Shown here: piece after piece, positions 24,330-33,002 of the stretch
Numbering within the stretch: position 1 is the stretch's first letter
How the letters are laid out: each line of letters begins with the position of its first letter
From: Lapidilactobacillus achengensis
GTDB taxonomy: Bacteria > Bacillota > Bacilli > Lactobacillales > Lactobacillaceae
Length of the DNA stretch: 36,117 nucleotides
Direction: 5' to 3'
NCBI RefSeq assembly: GCF_003946655.1
Contig: NZ_RHOV01000023.1
Location: 1-36,117 of the forward strand
Position numbers and translations under genes: made by a program
The notes under the pieces: generated by a model
Told to the model about the DNA's origin: nothing
Seen by the model: only the letters and a program-made list of their open reading frames with translations
Database searches by the model: none

Positions 24330-24352
24330 GGCTTGGGACCTCTTTTCATGAT

Positions 24353-25228
24353 TTAGCGATAAGTTGGTTTTAACGCGGCGATTTCGCCGTGCAATTGTTG
24401 ATAGTCTTCATAACGAAATGCAGGGATCATCCCCGCCGTTACCGCCGCCTTCACCGCACAATCTGGTTCTTGTAAATGAAGGCAGCCGCGGAAACGGCAT
24501 TGGGTCGCCACCGCTTGGAACTCAGGAAACAAGGTGGGTAGGTCAGTCAAACTGATCCCGGTCAACTCCAAGGAGGAAAAGCCCGGTGTATCCGCGATCA
24601 ACCCCTGCCCCGCAAAGGGATACAAGGTAACCGTGCGGGTCGTGTGTTTACCCCGATTCAAACTCGTGGAGATCTCCGCCGTCGCCAAACCTAATTGCGG
24701 CAACAGATGATTCAGCAACGTTGATTTGCCCGCGCCAGATTGCCCCATCACCACCGTCTCTTGGCCATGTAAAGCCTGGCGTAGTTCCGCAAAATCTTGG
24801 TCCAGCTCAGTCGTCCCTAGAAAAATTGGATAACCGATCTGACGATAGGCCGCAAAAATCGGCGCCAACGCCGCTTGTTTTGACTCTGACAACAAATCCA
24901 GTTTACTAACAAAGATCAGTGGGGCAATGGTTTGGCTAGCTAAATAAACCAAATAACGATCCAGCAAGTTCGGCGAAAATTCCGGTTCGGTAGCGCTCAT
25001 CACCACAATTGCCTGATCGATATTGGCGATCGGCGGCCGCACCAGTTCGTTTTTCCGTGGCGCGAGCTTCAGCAAATAAGCGTCGGCGAATTCAACTTGA
25101 TCGCCAACCACTGGTTTGATCCGCTGCTTACGAAAATTCCCCCGGGCCCGGGTCCGCACAATCGTCCCATCGGCTTGCAACACATCATAGAACCCACTGA
25201 TCGATTTGATTATTTTTCCAACTGGCAT
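24353..25228 (-). CDS. rsgA: Ribosome small-subunit GTPase RsgA (YloQ/CpgA), 291 aa
   Basis: RsgA is a circularly permuted GTPase that checks late 30S assembly and, in Bacillus, is linked to PrkC signalling. The N-terminal OB fold (MPVGKIIKSISGFYDVLQADGTIVRTRARGNFRK) is followed by the permuted G domain: G4 as FVSKLDLL (about 100-107), P-loop VMGQSGAGKSTLLNHLLP (about 162), LNRGKHTTRTVTLYP, and G3 as IADTPGFSSLEL. The zinc module CRFRGCLHLQEPDCAVKAAV lies near 246-265. The length is normal. Start ATG 25228 follows GAGGG. It is 49 bases past prkC, the usual neighbour. Confidence 0.96.
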   Translation of the reverse strand: MPVGKIIKSISGFYDVLQADGTIVRTRARGNFRKQRIKPVVGDQVEFADAYLLKLAPRKNELVRPPIANIDQAIVVMSATEPEFSPNLLDRYLVYLASQTIAPLIFVSKLDLLSESKQAALAPIFAAYRQIGYPIFLGTTELDQDFAELRQALHGQETVVMGQSGAGKSTLLNHLLPQLGLATAEISTSLNRGKHTTRTVTLYPFAGQGLIADTPGFSSLELTGISLTDLPTLFPEFQAVATQCRFRGCLHLQEPDCAVKAAVTAGMIPAFRYEDYQQLHGEIAALKPTYR

Positions 25229-25277
25229 TGTCGCCCTCGCTTTCGTTGTTTGATTCGCCGGCGCGCTGTTATGGCAG

Positions 25278-27320
25278 CTATGGGGTCACACTACCACTAT
25301 CAAAGAGCTCGCCATCGCGGGTAATGCGGTACTCGGCGGTATTGTCACCCTTAACGGTGAAGTTCAACGTCACATTCGTATCCTGGGTAATCGTGAGCGT
25401 CTTATAAATCGACTCAATGGCATGATCAGCATCGCCGATGTAAATCACAATTTTGTTGCCGGTGGTCGCGGCGCTGCTAGCGGAACTACCAGCACTGTTG
25501 TCACTGGTATCGTCACTGCTGGCGTCGCTGGACGATGTATCACTACTGCTAACAAATGGGATCGCGATCGTTTTACTGAAACTCCGCTCAGCTTGCGCCG
25601 GATCCGCACCCTTGGACATGGTGACGGTGATCGTGGTTCCGGTGGTGATCATTGTCCCCGCGGTTGGATCAGTGCTAATGACTGATCCTGAATCAACAGA
25701 ATCACTGTAAGCTTCGACGAAATTCACCTTGATATCCTTGTCTTCAGCATAATCTTGGACACTCTTCTTCGAATAACTGGTCAGATCCCGCAGCGCGAAC
25801 GTCGGCTCTCCAGAACTGACGGTCAAGGTAATGGTGGTCTCTTTCGCCACAACACGCTTACCAGAAGCAATGCTTTGCTTGATGATCCGGCCAGCGGCAA
25901 TCGAGTCGGATGACTTGCTCTTGCGTTTAACGGTCAAGCCAGCTTTGGTCAGCTTCTCCTTGACCTCATTATATTCCAGATCCGCGTAGTCACTGATGCG
26001 ATAGGTTTTAGCACCCTTACTTAAGACCAAGCGAACTTGACTGTCGGCCTTGACCGACGAACTCTTGCCTGGAATACTGCGGATCACCAGGTCCTTGGCA
26101 ATTGCGGTGCTATTCTCATAAACCAATTGGCCCACCTTCAGATCGTGATCCGCCAAGGCACTGGTCGCCTCACTTTGCGACATCCCGGCCAAGTCAGGTA
26201 CGACCACATCGCGCTTGCCAAATAACAGGACAAGGGCAAAGATGAGGCCCGCCAACAAAATAACGCCGCCACCGATGGCCCAAGGTAACCACTTTCGCTT
26301 CTTCTTTGCCTTAGCTTCAGGTGTCGCGGTTGTCGCGGTTGTCGCGGTTGTCGCGGTTTTTGCCTCGGCAGCGTTGGCCTGGTTTTGTCCAGCCAATTCT
26401 GAGGTGGACACGGCCGCCGGTAGATCCGCCAAGACTTTGGTCGCGGCCAAATCTTGATCAACCGTCGTCGCCACAAATTTCGGTTCATTGGCCCGTTCCG
26501 GATCTAAGGAGGTTTTCAAATCTTGAGCCATGGCCGCGGCGCTTTGATAACGCTGGGCCGGATCCTTAGCGGTAGCCTTCAAGACCACATTTTCCAAAGG
26601 TTGCGGAATCGCGTCGTTCAGCGCCCGCATGGAGGGAATTTCTTCGTGGAAGTGTTTCAAGGCGATCGTCACCGCGGAATCACCGGCAAAGGGCACTTTC
26701 CCCGTCAGTAATTCGTACAAAATGATCCCCAAGGCATAAATATCTGAGCGCGGTGTGGCCATGCCACCACGCGCTTGTTCCGGCGAAATATAATGAACCG
26801 AGCCCAACAATGAGTTCGTTTGCGTCGCGGATTGATCGTTCAGCGCGACCGCGATGCCGAAATCCGCGATTTTCACTTGGCCGGTTGGCGTCACCAGAAT
26901 ATTCTGGGGCTTAAGATCGCGATGAATGATGCCTTGGCTATGGGCCAATTGCATCGCCGACAGAATCTGATCCATCATATCTAAGACTTCGCTTAATGGC
27001 ATTGGAAAATGACGCTCAATAAAGGCTTTCAAATCCTCGCCTTGAACGTATTCCATGACAATATACTGCATGCCATCATCACTGCCCACATCGTAAACGC
27101 TAACGATGTTCGGGTGGGACAGCTCGCAAGTTGCTTTCGCTTCACGTTGAAACCGCCGAATGGTCGCCTGATCATGTTGCAGGTCCATTCGCAAAACCTT
27201 GACCGCGACTTGACGATGAAGGAAAGTATCCTCGGCCAAATAAACATTGGCCATCCCACCCTCGCCCAGCGTGTCAATGATTTGGTAGCGACCTGAAACC
27301 AAGTAGCCCCGCTCCATCAT
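25278..27320 (-). CDS. prkC: PASTA-domain Ser/Thr protein kinase PrkC/StkP, 680 aa
   Basis: PrkC is a membrane kinase that senses muropeptides or cell-wall state and regulates growth and division. The Hanks kinase domain spans about 1-275: GEGGMANVYLA (glycine loop), VAVKVL (lysine), HRDLKPQN (catalytic loop), IADFGIA (DFG), SPEQARGG. A cytoplasmic linker with a TAT-repeat follows, then one membrane helix WAIGGGVILLAGLIFALVLLF (about 346-368) and three PASTA repeats (about 370-572, VVPDLAGMSQSEATSAL first). A Ser-rich segment and an extra beta-rich C-terminal domain (NKIVIYIGDADHAIES) complete it. The ATG overlaps the prpC stop (TAATG). Confidence 0.96.
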   Translation of the reverse strand: MMERGYLVSGRYQIIDTLGEGGMANVYLAEDTFLHRQVAVKVLRMDLQHDQATIRRFQREAKATCELSHPNIVSVYDVGSDDGMQYIVMEYVQGEDLKAFIERHFPMPLSEVLDMMDQILSAMQLAHSQGIIHRDLKPQNILVTPTGQVKIADFGIAVALNDQSATQTNSLLGSVHYISPEQARGGMATPRSDIYALGIILYELLTGKVPFAGDSAVTIALKHFHEEIPSMRALNDAIPQPLENVVLKATAKDPAQRYQSAAAMAQDLKTSLDPERANEPKFVATTVDQDLAATKVLADLPAAVSTSELAGQNQANAAEAKTATTATTATTATPEAKAKKKRKWLPWAIGGGVILLAGLIFALVLLFGKRDVVVPDLAGMSQSEATSALADHDLKVGQLVYENSTAIAKDLVIRSIPGKSSSVKADSQVRLVLSKGAKTYRISDYADLEYNEVKEKLTKAGLTVKRKSKSSDSIAAGRIIKQSIASGKRVVAKETTITLTVSSGEPTFALRDLTSYSKKSVQDYAEDKDIKVNFVEAYSDSVDSGSVISTDPTAGTMITTGTTITVTMSKGADPAQAERSFSKTIAIPFVSSSDTSSSDASSDDTSDNSAGSSASSAATTGNKIVIYIGDADHAIESIYKTLTITQDTNVTLNFTVKGDNTAEYRITRDGELFDSGSVTP
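26323..26358. repeat. Four exact 9-bp tandem repeats inside prkC
   Basis: GTCGCGGTT is repeated four times without error. It encodes a Thr-Ala-Thr run (about residues 321-333) in the linker before the membrane helix. The count could change by slippage without breaking the frame. Confidence 0.9.
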
Positions 27321-28072
27321 TAGGCCTGCACCTCCGTCTCAGTTGGTCCTAACTGCGCGATCAACACGGTAATATTGTCCGTCCCGCCATTGCTATTGGC
27401 CTGAACGATCAACCGCTGCGCCCGTTCCTTCAAAGGCACCTCTGCCCCCAAAAGCTCCGCCATTCGTTCGTCGGAAACCATATTGGTCAACCCATCGCTA
27501 CACAAAATAAACAGGTCGCCCGCCTGCCATTGACCGGTTTTGAAATCCGGCTGAACGTCTTTGGACACACCCAAAGTCCGGGTGATCACATTTTTTTGAG
27601 GATGATGCTTGGCTTCTTCAGGACTGATCTTGCCATATTTGACCAATTCATTGACCAGGGAATGGTCTTCTGTGATCTGCGTCAATTGACGGTCGCGATA
27701 TAAGTAACCCCGGCTATCGCCAATATTGGTGATCAAATAATGTTGTCCCCAGACCATCAAGGCCACAAAGGTCGTGCCCATTCCTGAGAGATCCGCAAAC
27801 TTGCTGGAAGCCTGAATGATCCGACTATTCTCGTCGGTCAACTCAGTTTGTAGCCAGTCACTGAGCGGTTGCTCGCCGGTCAACGCCGTCTTCTGGAAAT
27901 CATGCCCGATCTGAGAAACAGCCATTTCTGAGGCCACATCGCCGCCTAAATGACCGCCCATACCGTCAGCAACGATTGCAAAAGAAACGTCGGCTTGGTT
28001 GCGAAAAACCGCCACGTAATCTTGATTACTCGTTCGTTTCTTGCCAATATCCGTCAAATAAGTTATGTCCAT
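27320..28072 (-). CDS. prpC: PP2C-family protein phosphatase PrpC, 250 aa
   Basis: PrpC removes phosphates placed by PrkC; the two form a switch for cell-wall signalling. Motifs in order: TDIGKKRTSNQDYVAVF, the metal-binding IVADGMGGHLGGDVASEMAV (about residues 36-55), GTTFVALMVWGQHYLITNIGDSRGYLYRD, TRTLGVSKDVQPDF, LCSDGLTNMVSDE, and NGGTDNITVLI. The length is standard. The ATG at 28072 is 6 bases after GGTGA; the ATG two codons upstream (28078) is also possible. It overlaps prkC by one base, so their translation is coupled. Confidence 0.95.
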   Translation of the reverse strand: MDITYLTDIGKKRTSNQDYVAVFRNQADVSFAIVADGMGGHLGGDVASEMAVSQIGHDFQKTALTGEQPLSDWLQTELTDENSRIIQASSKFADLSGMGTTFVALMVWGQHYLITNIGDSRGYLYRDRQLTQITEDHSLVNELVKYGKISPEEAKHHPQKNVITRTLGVSKDVQPDFKTGQWQAGDLFILCSDGLTNMVSDERMAELLGAEVPLKERAQRLIVQANSNGGTDNITVLIAQLGPTETEVQA

Positions 28073-28095
28073 AATCATTCACCATCTCAATTGAT

Positions 28096-29439
28096 CTAAT
28101 CAACTCGTTGTAAACATGCGATAAAGAACCCGTCATGTTGGCCATCATCCATTAATAGTTGCAAACCGGTGGCCGCCGTGCCCGCGACATCATTCGGCGC
28201 GGAAACAACGGGACGTTGTTGGAAATTCGGGTGGTCCGCCAGAAATTGGGCGATCACCGCTTGGTTTTCCGCCGCTAGAATCGTACAGGTACTATAAACA
28301 AGTAACCCGCCAACCTTGACTTTGGGCGCCACCGCCGCCAAAATCGCGCCTTGGATCTCCGGTAGCCGGGCGATGCCAGCGGCGGTTTTAGCATAACGGA
28401 TCTCTGGTTTGCGACGCATCAAGCCGAAGCCTGAGCAAGGCGCGTCCACTAAGACCCGATCAAAACTTTGATCCGCAAAAACCTGATCAACGTGACGAGC
28501 ATCCAGCAATTTCGCGGTGATCCGATCAGCGACCCCCAGCCGCGAAGCATTATCCGTGATCAACTTCAACTTATGCTGATGAATGTCCAAGGCAGTTAAA
28601 TGACCGCCCTGAGCCGGATCCAAATAAGTCGCCAAATGAGTCGCCTTACCGCCCGGCGCCGCGCACGCGTCCAAGACTTGATCTCCTGGCCGGACCTGTA
28701 ACGCCGGCGCCACTAATTGCGAACTTTCATCTTGAAGGGTATATTCCCCAGCCTGAAAAGCCTCCGTTTGCGCGAAGAAACCTTCACTGGCCACTAAGCC
28801 TACGGGACTGAGCGCGCTGGCTTGTAAACTAGGAAATTCCGGTTGCAGTTCTGCTAGTAACTTCTCCCGCGTGGTTTTCAACAGGTTCACCCGCAAAGCG
28901 GCTGGCGCTGGCTGATTGACCGTCGCCAATACCTGCGTCACGGTCGCGGCGCCATATTGGGTCAAAAGTGTCGCGACCAACCATTGGGGAACGGAATAGG
29001 TCAAGCTCAACCGTTCTGCCGGATCCGTCAAGGCCGCGAAATCCACTTCGCCATGACGCTGGGTCTGACGCATGACCGCGTTAACTAGGCGGGCATATTT
29101 GCCATGATCCCGCTGCTTCGCGATATTCGTCGCCTCATTCAAAATCGCGTGTGCTGGCACTTTATCCAAAAAGAAGAGTTGATAAACAGACATCCGCAAC
29201 AACGTTTGGACCCAAAGCGGCAATTGCGCCGGCGTTTTAACAAATCTTTGCCAATCCGCGTCCAGCCGTAATTGCCACTGAAGGGTGCCGTAGACCAAGC
29301 GGGTAACCAACTTTTGGTCGACCGCGCTGAGTTGACTTCGGCTCAAAACATGATTCAATTCCAAATTCGCGTACTGTTGTTTCGCTTCAATATCTTCAAG
29401 CAGGTTGACCGCGACCTGACGCGCCGTTAATTTACTCAT
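28096..29439 (-). CDS. rsmB: 16S rRNA (cytosine967-C5)-methyltransferase RsmB, 447 aa
   Basis: RsmB methylates C967 of 16S rRNA. An N-terminal NusB-like helical domain (MSKLTARQVAVNLLEDIEAKQQYANLELNHVL, about 1-140) is followed by the SAM-dependent methyltransferase domain. That domain contains DACAAPGGKATHLATYLD (about 255), LTALDIHQHKLKLI, DRVLVDAPCSGFGLMRRKPEIRY with the proline-cysteine motif (about 331), and LVYSTCTILAAEN with the catalytic cysteine (about 381). The start is the ATG at 29439, overlapping the fmt stop as ATGA. The longer frame upstream is just the shadow of fmt. The length is normal. Confidence 0.96.
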   Translation of the reverse strand: MSKLTARQVAVNLLEDIEAKQQYANLELNHVLSRSQLSAVDQKLVTRLVYGTLQWQLRLDADWQRFVKTPAQLPLWVQTLLRMSVYQLFFLDKVPAHAILNEATNIAKQRDHGKYARLVNAVMRQTQRHGEVDFAALTDPAERLSLTYSVPQWLVATLLTQYGAATVTQVLATVNQPAPAALRVNLLKTTREKLLAELQPEFPSLQASALSPVGLVASEGFFAQTEAFQAGEYTLQDESSQLVAPALQVRPGDQVLDACAAPGGKATHLATYLDPAQGGHLTALDIHQHKLKLITDNASRLGVADRITAKLLDARHVDQVFADQSFDRVLVDAPCSGFGLMRRKPEIRYAKTAAGIARLPEIQGAILAAVAPKVKVGGLLVYSTCTILAAENQAVIAQFLADHPNFQQRPVVSAPNDVAGTAATGLQLLMDDGQHDGFFIACLQRVD

Positions 29440-30386
29440 TGGCCGATCACCAACTGGCCAGCGCCAAATTCTTGACCATAGCCATTCATGAAGGCACTGA
29501 TCGGCATCCGCTTCTTCCCGGCCAGTTGCAGTTCCTTGATCGCCCAAACAGAGCCAGCGCCCGCCGATAACCACAAATGTTGCTTATCCGCTTTAACGCA
29601 ATGGCCCGGTTCCAAACTGGTGGACAGATCCGCGACGGCGCTATCCCAAATTTTGACCCGGCGACCAGCAAACTCCAAATAAGCGATAGGATCTGGCCGC
29701 AATCCACGCACCTTGTTGACCAAGTTTTGCGCGGAATCGTGGAGATCTAACGCTTCCTCCGCCGCGCTGATATTCGGCGCGAAGGTGACTTTCTCAGGAT
29801 CTTGTGGCACTTTAACGATCGTTCCCGCAATTACTTTCGGCAAAGTCGCCATTAGTAAATCGCGACCCGCCAAACTCAATTTCTCGAAAATCGTACCATT
29901 GTCATCGATAGCGGTAATCGGCACCTTGACTTGGCTCAACATATCGCCGGCGTCCATTTTCGCGACCATTTCCATGATCGTGACCCCAGTTTCGGGATCG
30001 CCGTTGATGATCGCCCGTTGAACTGGCGCGCCACCGCGATATTTCGGCAACAAAGACCCGTGCACGTTCAACGGCATGATCTGCGCCGCCGCCAATAATT
30101 TCTTCGGCAAGAATTGCCCGAACGCCGCCGTAATGATCAGATCTGGATGCAAGGAGATCATCTGGGTCAATTCGGGACTACCAGCCAATTTCACCGGCTG
30201 GAAAACAGGCAAATGGAGCCGTAACGCCGCCTCTTTGACTGGCGTTGGTGTCAAGACATGCTTGCGTCCGACCGGTTTATCTGGTTGGGTGACCACAGCC
30301 AAGATCTCATAATCTGGCGCGGCCGCTAAAGCCTCCAAAATCGGCACCGCGAATTGAGGCGTGCCCATAAATATCATTGATGTCAT
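29436..30386 (-). CDS. fmt: Methionyl-tRNA formyltransferase, 316 aa
   Basis: Fmt formylates initiator Met-tRNA using 10-formyl-tetrahydrofolate. The N-terminal formyltransferase fold starts MIFMGTPQFAVPILEAL and contains the folate and catalytic segment LNVHGSLLPKYRGGAPVQRAIINGDPETGVTIMEMVAKMDAGDML (about 108-152), with the Asn-His-Asp triad visible. The C-terminal OB fold includes LVNKVRGLRPDPIAYLEFAGRRVKIWDS. The length is standard. A GAAGGAG precedes the ATG. It lies 21 bases from priA and overlaps rsmB by four bases. Confidence 0.97.
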   Translation of the reverse strand: MTSMIFMGTPQFAVPILEALAAAPDYEILAVVTQPDKPVGRKHVLTPTPVKEAALRLHLPVFQPVKLAGSPELTQMISLHPDLIITAAFGQFLPKKLLAAAQIMPLNVHGSLLPKYRGGAPVQRAIINGDPETGVTIMEMVAKMDAGDMLSQVKVPITAIDDNGTIFEKLSLAGRDLLMATLPKVIAGTIVKVPQDPEKVTFAPNISAAEEALDLHDSAQNLVNKVRGLRPDPIAYLEFAGRRVKIWDSAVADLSTSLEPGHCVKADKQHLWLSAGAGSVWAIKELQLAGKKRMPISAFMNGYGQEFGAGQLVIGQ

Positions 30387-30407
30387 GGCTTGATTACTCC
30401 TTCGTTA

Positions 30408-32813
30408 TCAAGAAATTTGTAACGGTTCGCGATCGATTCGCAATTGAAAGCCACTTTCCTGTTGCATTTCAAGCACTAAACGTTGCAAAGTCGTAAACAG
30501 TTTTTCTTCGTGTTTGTACTTTATGATAAATTGATAATAATACTGATTATTGATTCGTGCAATCATGCGCGGCGTTGGTCCGAGCAACACAGCCGTGGGA
30601 GACAAAACAGGCTGAACCTGACGAAACAGCTGATAAATCTTCTGCGCCGCCAGATCCTCTTGGCGATGATTGACCGAAACGAGAATCGTGTAGTAATAAG
30701 GCGGATAGCCCCCCGCGTGCCGCAAATGCATCTCGCGCTGATAGAAGGCCTCGTAATCTTGATGTGAAGCCAGTTGGATCGCGTAATTATCAGGATTATA
30801 AGTCTGGATCAGAACCTGACCCTGCTTATCCGCCCGACCCGCGCGACCACTGACCTGGGTCAACAGTTGAAACGTCTTCTCACTGGCGCGAAAATCCGGC
30901 AAACTCAAGGAGGTATCCGCATTGATGACGCCCACCAAGGTCACATTGGGAAAATCCAATCCCTTGGCGATCATTTGCGTCCCCAGTAAAATATCCGCTT
31001 CTTGACGGCCAAACTTATCAATCAAGCGTTGATGCCCACCTTTGCGCGCCGTGGTATCCACATCCATCCGCAAAATTCGCGCCGTCGGTAGAATTTCTTG
31101 TAACTCCAATTCGATCCGTTGCGTCCCCGCGCCAAAATCGCGAATATGCCGACTTTGACAAACCGGACAAGCTTGGGGAATCGGCTCTTGATGACCACAA
31201 TAATGACACTTTAAGGCTTGGATGTCACGATGCAAGGTCAAAGAAATATCGCAATTGGGACATTTAATGACATTACCACAATCACGACACATTACAAAAT
31301 TAGCATATCCACGCCGATTAAGCAAAAGGATACTTTGTTCGTGACGATCCAAGCGTTGTTGCAAGGCCGTGATCAGCACCGTCGAGAAGCTGGGTTTGCC
31401 CGCCACTTTGTCAGCGTCGCGCATATCCAGAACTTGCACCGTTGGTAAATGGGCCGTTTGTGGACGTTTGGTCAGCCGCAAGAGTTGGTAAACTTTTTTT
31501 TGCGCTCGGGCCCGGGACTCTAATGAAGGGGTGGCGCTGCCTAGAATCACGGGACATTGATGGGTGACCGCCCGGTGTAAAATCACGTCGCGGGCGTGAT
31601 AACGAGGCATGTCGTCTTGTTTGTAACTACTTTCATGTTCTTCATCGATGATCATCACGCCAATATTCTGCAAAGGCGCGAAGGCGGCAGAGCGCGCGCC
31701 AACAACCACGCGCGCCTCACCCCGTTCGATCCGCCGCCATTCGTCAAAGCGTTCACCGGCGGACAGGCCACTATGTAAAACAGCGACGTCTTTTTGGAAC
31801 CGTTCCTGAACCCGCTGGACCATTTGCGGCGTCAACGCGATTTCCGGGACCAACATCAGCGCGGTCTTGCCTTGCCGTAACGCATCGGCCATCGCTGCGA
31901 GATAAACTTCGGTCTTGCCGCTGCCAGTAATGCCCTCCAAGAGAAAAACTTGATCCCGTCGGTCCGCCATCGCTGCGGCGACGGCTTGGTACGCGGTCTG
32001 CTGTTCATTGGTCAATGGCAAGGCCGCTTTGGGCTGGGGTAATTGATTAGGTCGCCGATACTGCTCTTGTTCGGAACGTTGTAGCCAGCCTTTTTTAACC
32101 GCGGTGGTCAAGGTAGCGCCAGTCAACTCCGGCAATTGAGCCTGCCAAGCCGCGCTCGCTCCCGAGAAACCAGGTTGGGCCTGGATCAGATTCAAGAGCG
32201 CTATTTGTTGATGGGCGTTGGCCCGCAGCTCGGATTGGGCAGCTTGGGCCGCCGCCGGGGAAATTTTAACGGTAAAGACCGTGACGTGCTTGACTTTAGT
32301 CCGTTGGGCAACCTGATAAGCGATCGTTAATTGCCCGGCCTGCTCGGCGTTGCGAAGGGTGCGCAGCAAGAGCGGCGATAATTCATCCGGCAGATGCCCA
32401 TTCGTTGGATCATCCAATAAAGCTGTCAGCGGCGAGTCAGCCGGAAGCGGCGTCAACAAGTGGAAACGGCGCTGGTAGCTGGCGCGTAAGGCGTTGGGCA
32501 GCATAGTCTGTAGACAGCTGATCAGAAACGAGAAAGTGTCTTGGGCCAGCCAACCAGCCAACGCCAACATTTCACCGTTCAAAACAGGCGCCAGATCTAA
32601 AATCTCCGCTAGTGGTTTCAATTGACCTTTGAAGCTGGACTGATTGGCTAAGCGCCAAATGAACCCTTGCCGTTGGTGCTTTTTCCCGCGGCCAAAGGGA
32701 ACCAGGACCCGCATTCCCGGCGCGACCAGCGTTTCTAGTTCAGGAGGAACCGCATAATCAAAGGTGCGGTTAGTTTGTTGCGCGGGAATATCAATAATAA
32801 CTTGAGCAATCAC
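30408..32813 (-). CDS. priA: Primosomal helicase PriA, 801 aa
   Basis: PriA reloads the replicative helicase at stalled or recombination-made forks. The N-terminal 3'-end binding domain starts MIAQVIIDIPAQQTNRTFDYAVPPEL. Helicase motifs follow: LLEGITGSGKTEVYLAAM (Walker A, about 291), VVGARSAAFAPL, IIDEEHESSYKQDD (DEEH box, about 387), ILGSATPSLES. The zinc region has CRDCGNVIKCPNCDISLTLH and CHYCGHQEPIPQACPVC (about 510-550), then GTQMIAKGLDFPNVTLVGVINAD and QVSGRAGRADKQG. The start is a GTG at 32813 after AAAGGGG. The length is typical. Confidence 0.97.
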   Translation of the reverse strand: MIAQVIIDIPAQQTNRTFDYAVPPELETLVAPGMRVLVPFGRGKKHQRQGFIWRLANQSSFKGQLKPLAEILDLAPVLNGEMLALAGWLAQDTFSFLISCLQTMLPNALRASYQRRFHLLTPLPADSPLTALLDDPTNGHLPDELSPLLLRTLRNAEQAGQLTIAYQVAQRTKVKHVTVFTVKISPAAAQAAQSELRANAHQQIALLNLIQAQPGFSGASAAWQAQLPELTGATLTTAVKKGWLQRSEQEQYRRPNQLPQPKAALPLTNEQQTAYQAVAAAMADRRDQVFLLEGITGSGKTEVYLAAMADALRQGKTALMLVPEIALTPQMVQRVQERFQKDVAVLHSGLSAGERFDEWRRIERGEARVVVGARSAAFAPLQNIGVMIIDEEHESSYKQDDMPRYHARDVILHRAVTHQCPVILGSATPSLESRARAQKKVYQLLRLTKRPQTAHLPTVQVLDMRDADKVAGKPSFSTVLITALQQRLDRHEQSILLLNRRGYANFVMCRDCGNVIKCPNCDISLTLHRDIQALKCHYCGHQEPIPQACPVCQSRHIRDFGAGTQRIELELQEILPTARILRMDVDTTARKGGHQRLIDKFGRQEADILLGTQMIAKGLDFPNVTLVGVINADTSLSLPDFRASEKTFQLLTQVSGRAGRADKQGQVLIQTYNPDNYAIQLASHQDYEAFYQREMHLRHAGGYPPYYYTILVSVNHRQEDLAAQKIYQLFRQVQPVLSPTAVLLGPTPRMIARINNQYYYQFIIKYKHEEKLFTTLQRLVLEMQQESGFQLRIDREPLQIS

Positions 32814-33002
32814 GTTGTTCCGCCCCTTTCATAACCGTAATTCACTGTAAATCGGCTGGTGTTGCCAAAAAAGGATCCCGCCGCTTTTGGATGTCCCTAA
32901 CGACCGGTTGACCTAAATGAGCGGCCGGTCCCGACACGCTTGGTCAGCGGATTCGTTTGGCACGCAAGTTCAACTGACCAGCAGGTTGGCTCGACTGGCG
33001 AG
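32814..33002. other. Gap between coaBC and priA
   Basis: This 189-base gap in an otherwise tight cluster carries several inverted repeats. TGGTCAG near 32941 pairs with CTGACCA near 32975; GACCGG near 32903 pairs with CCGGTC near 32925; CCAAAA near 32866 pairs with TTTTGG near 32882. None is a convincing terminator or promoter. Confidence 0.4.

Noticed and set aside
32814-33002. Terminator between coaBC and priA
   Set aside because: Inverted repeats are present, but none has a stable stem followed by a T-run on the minus strand.
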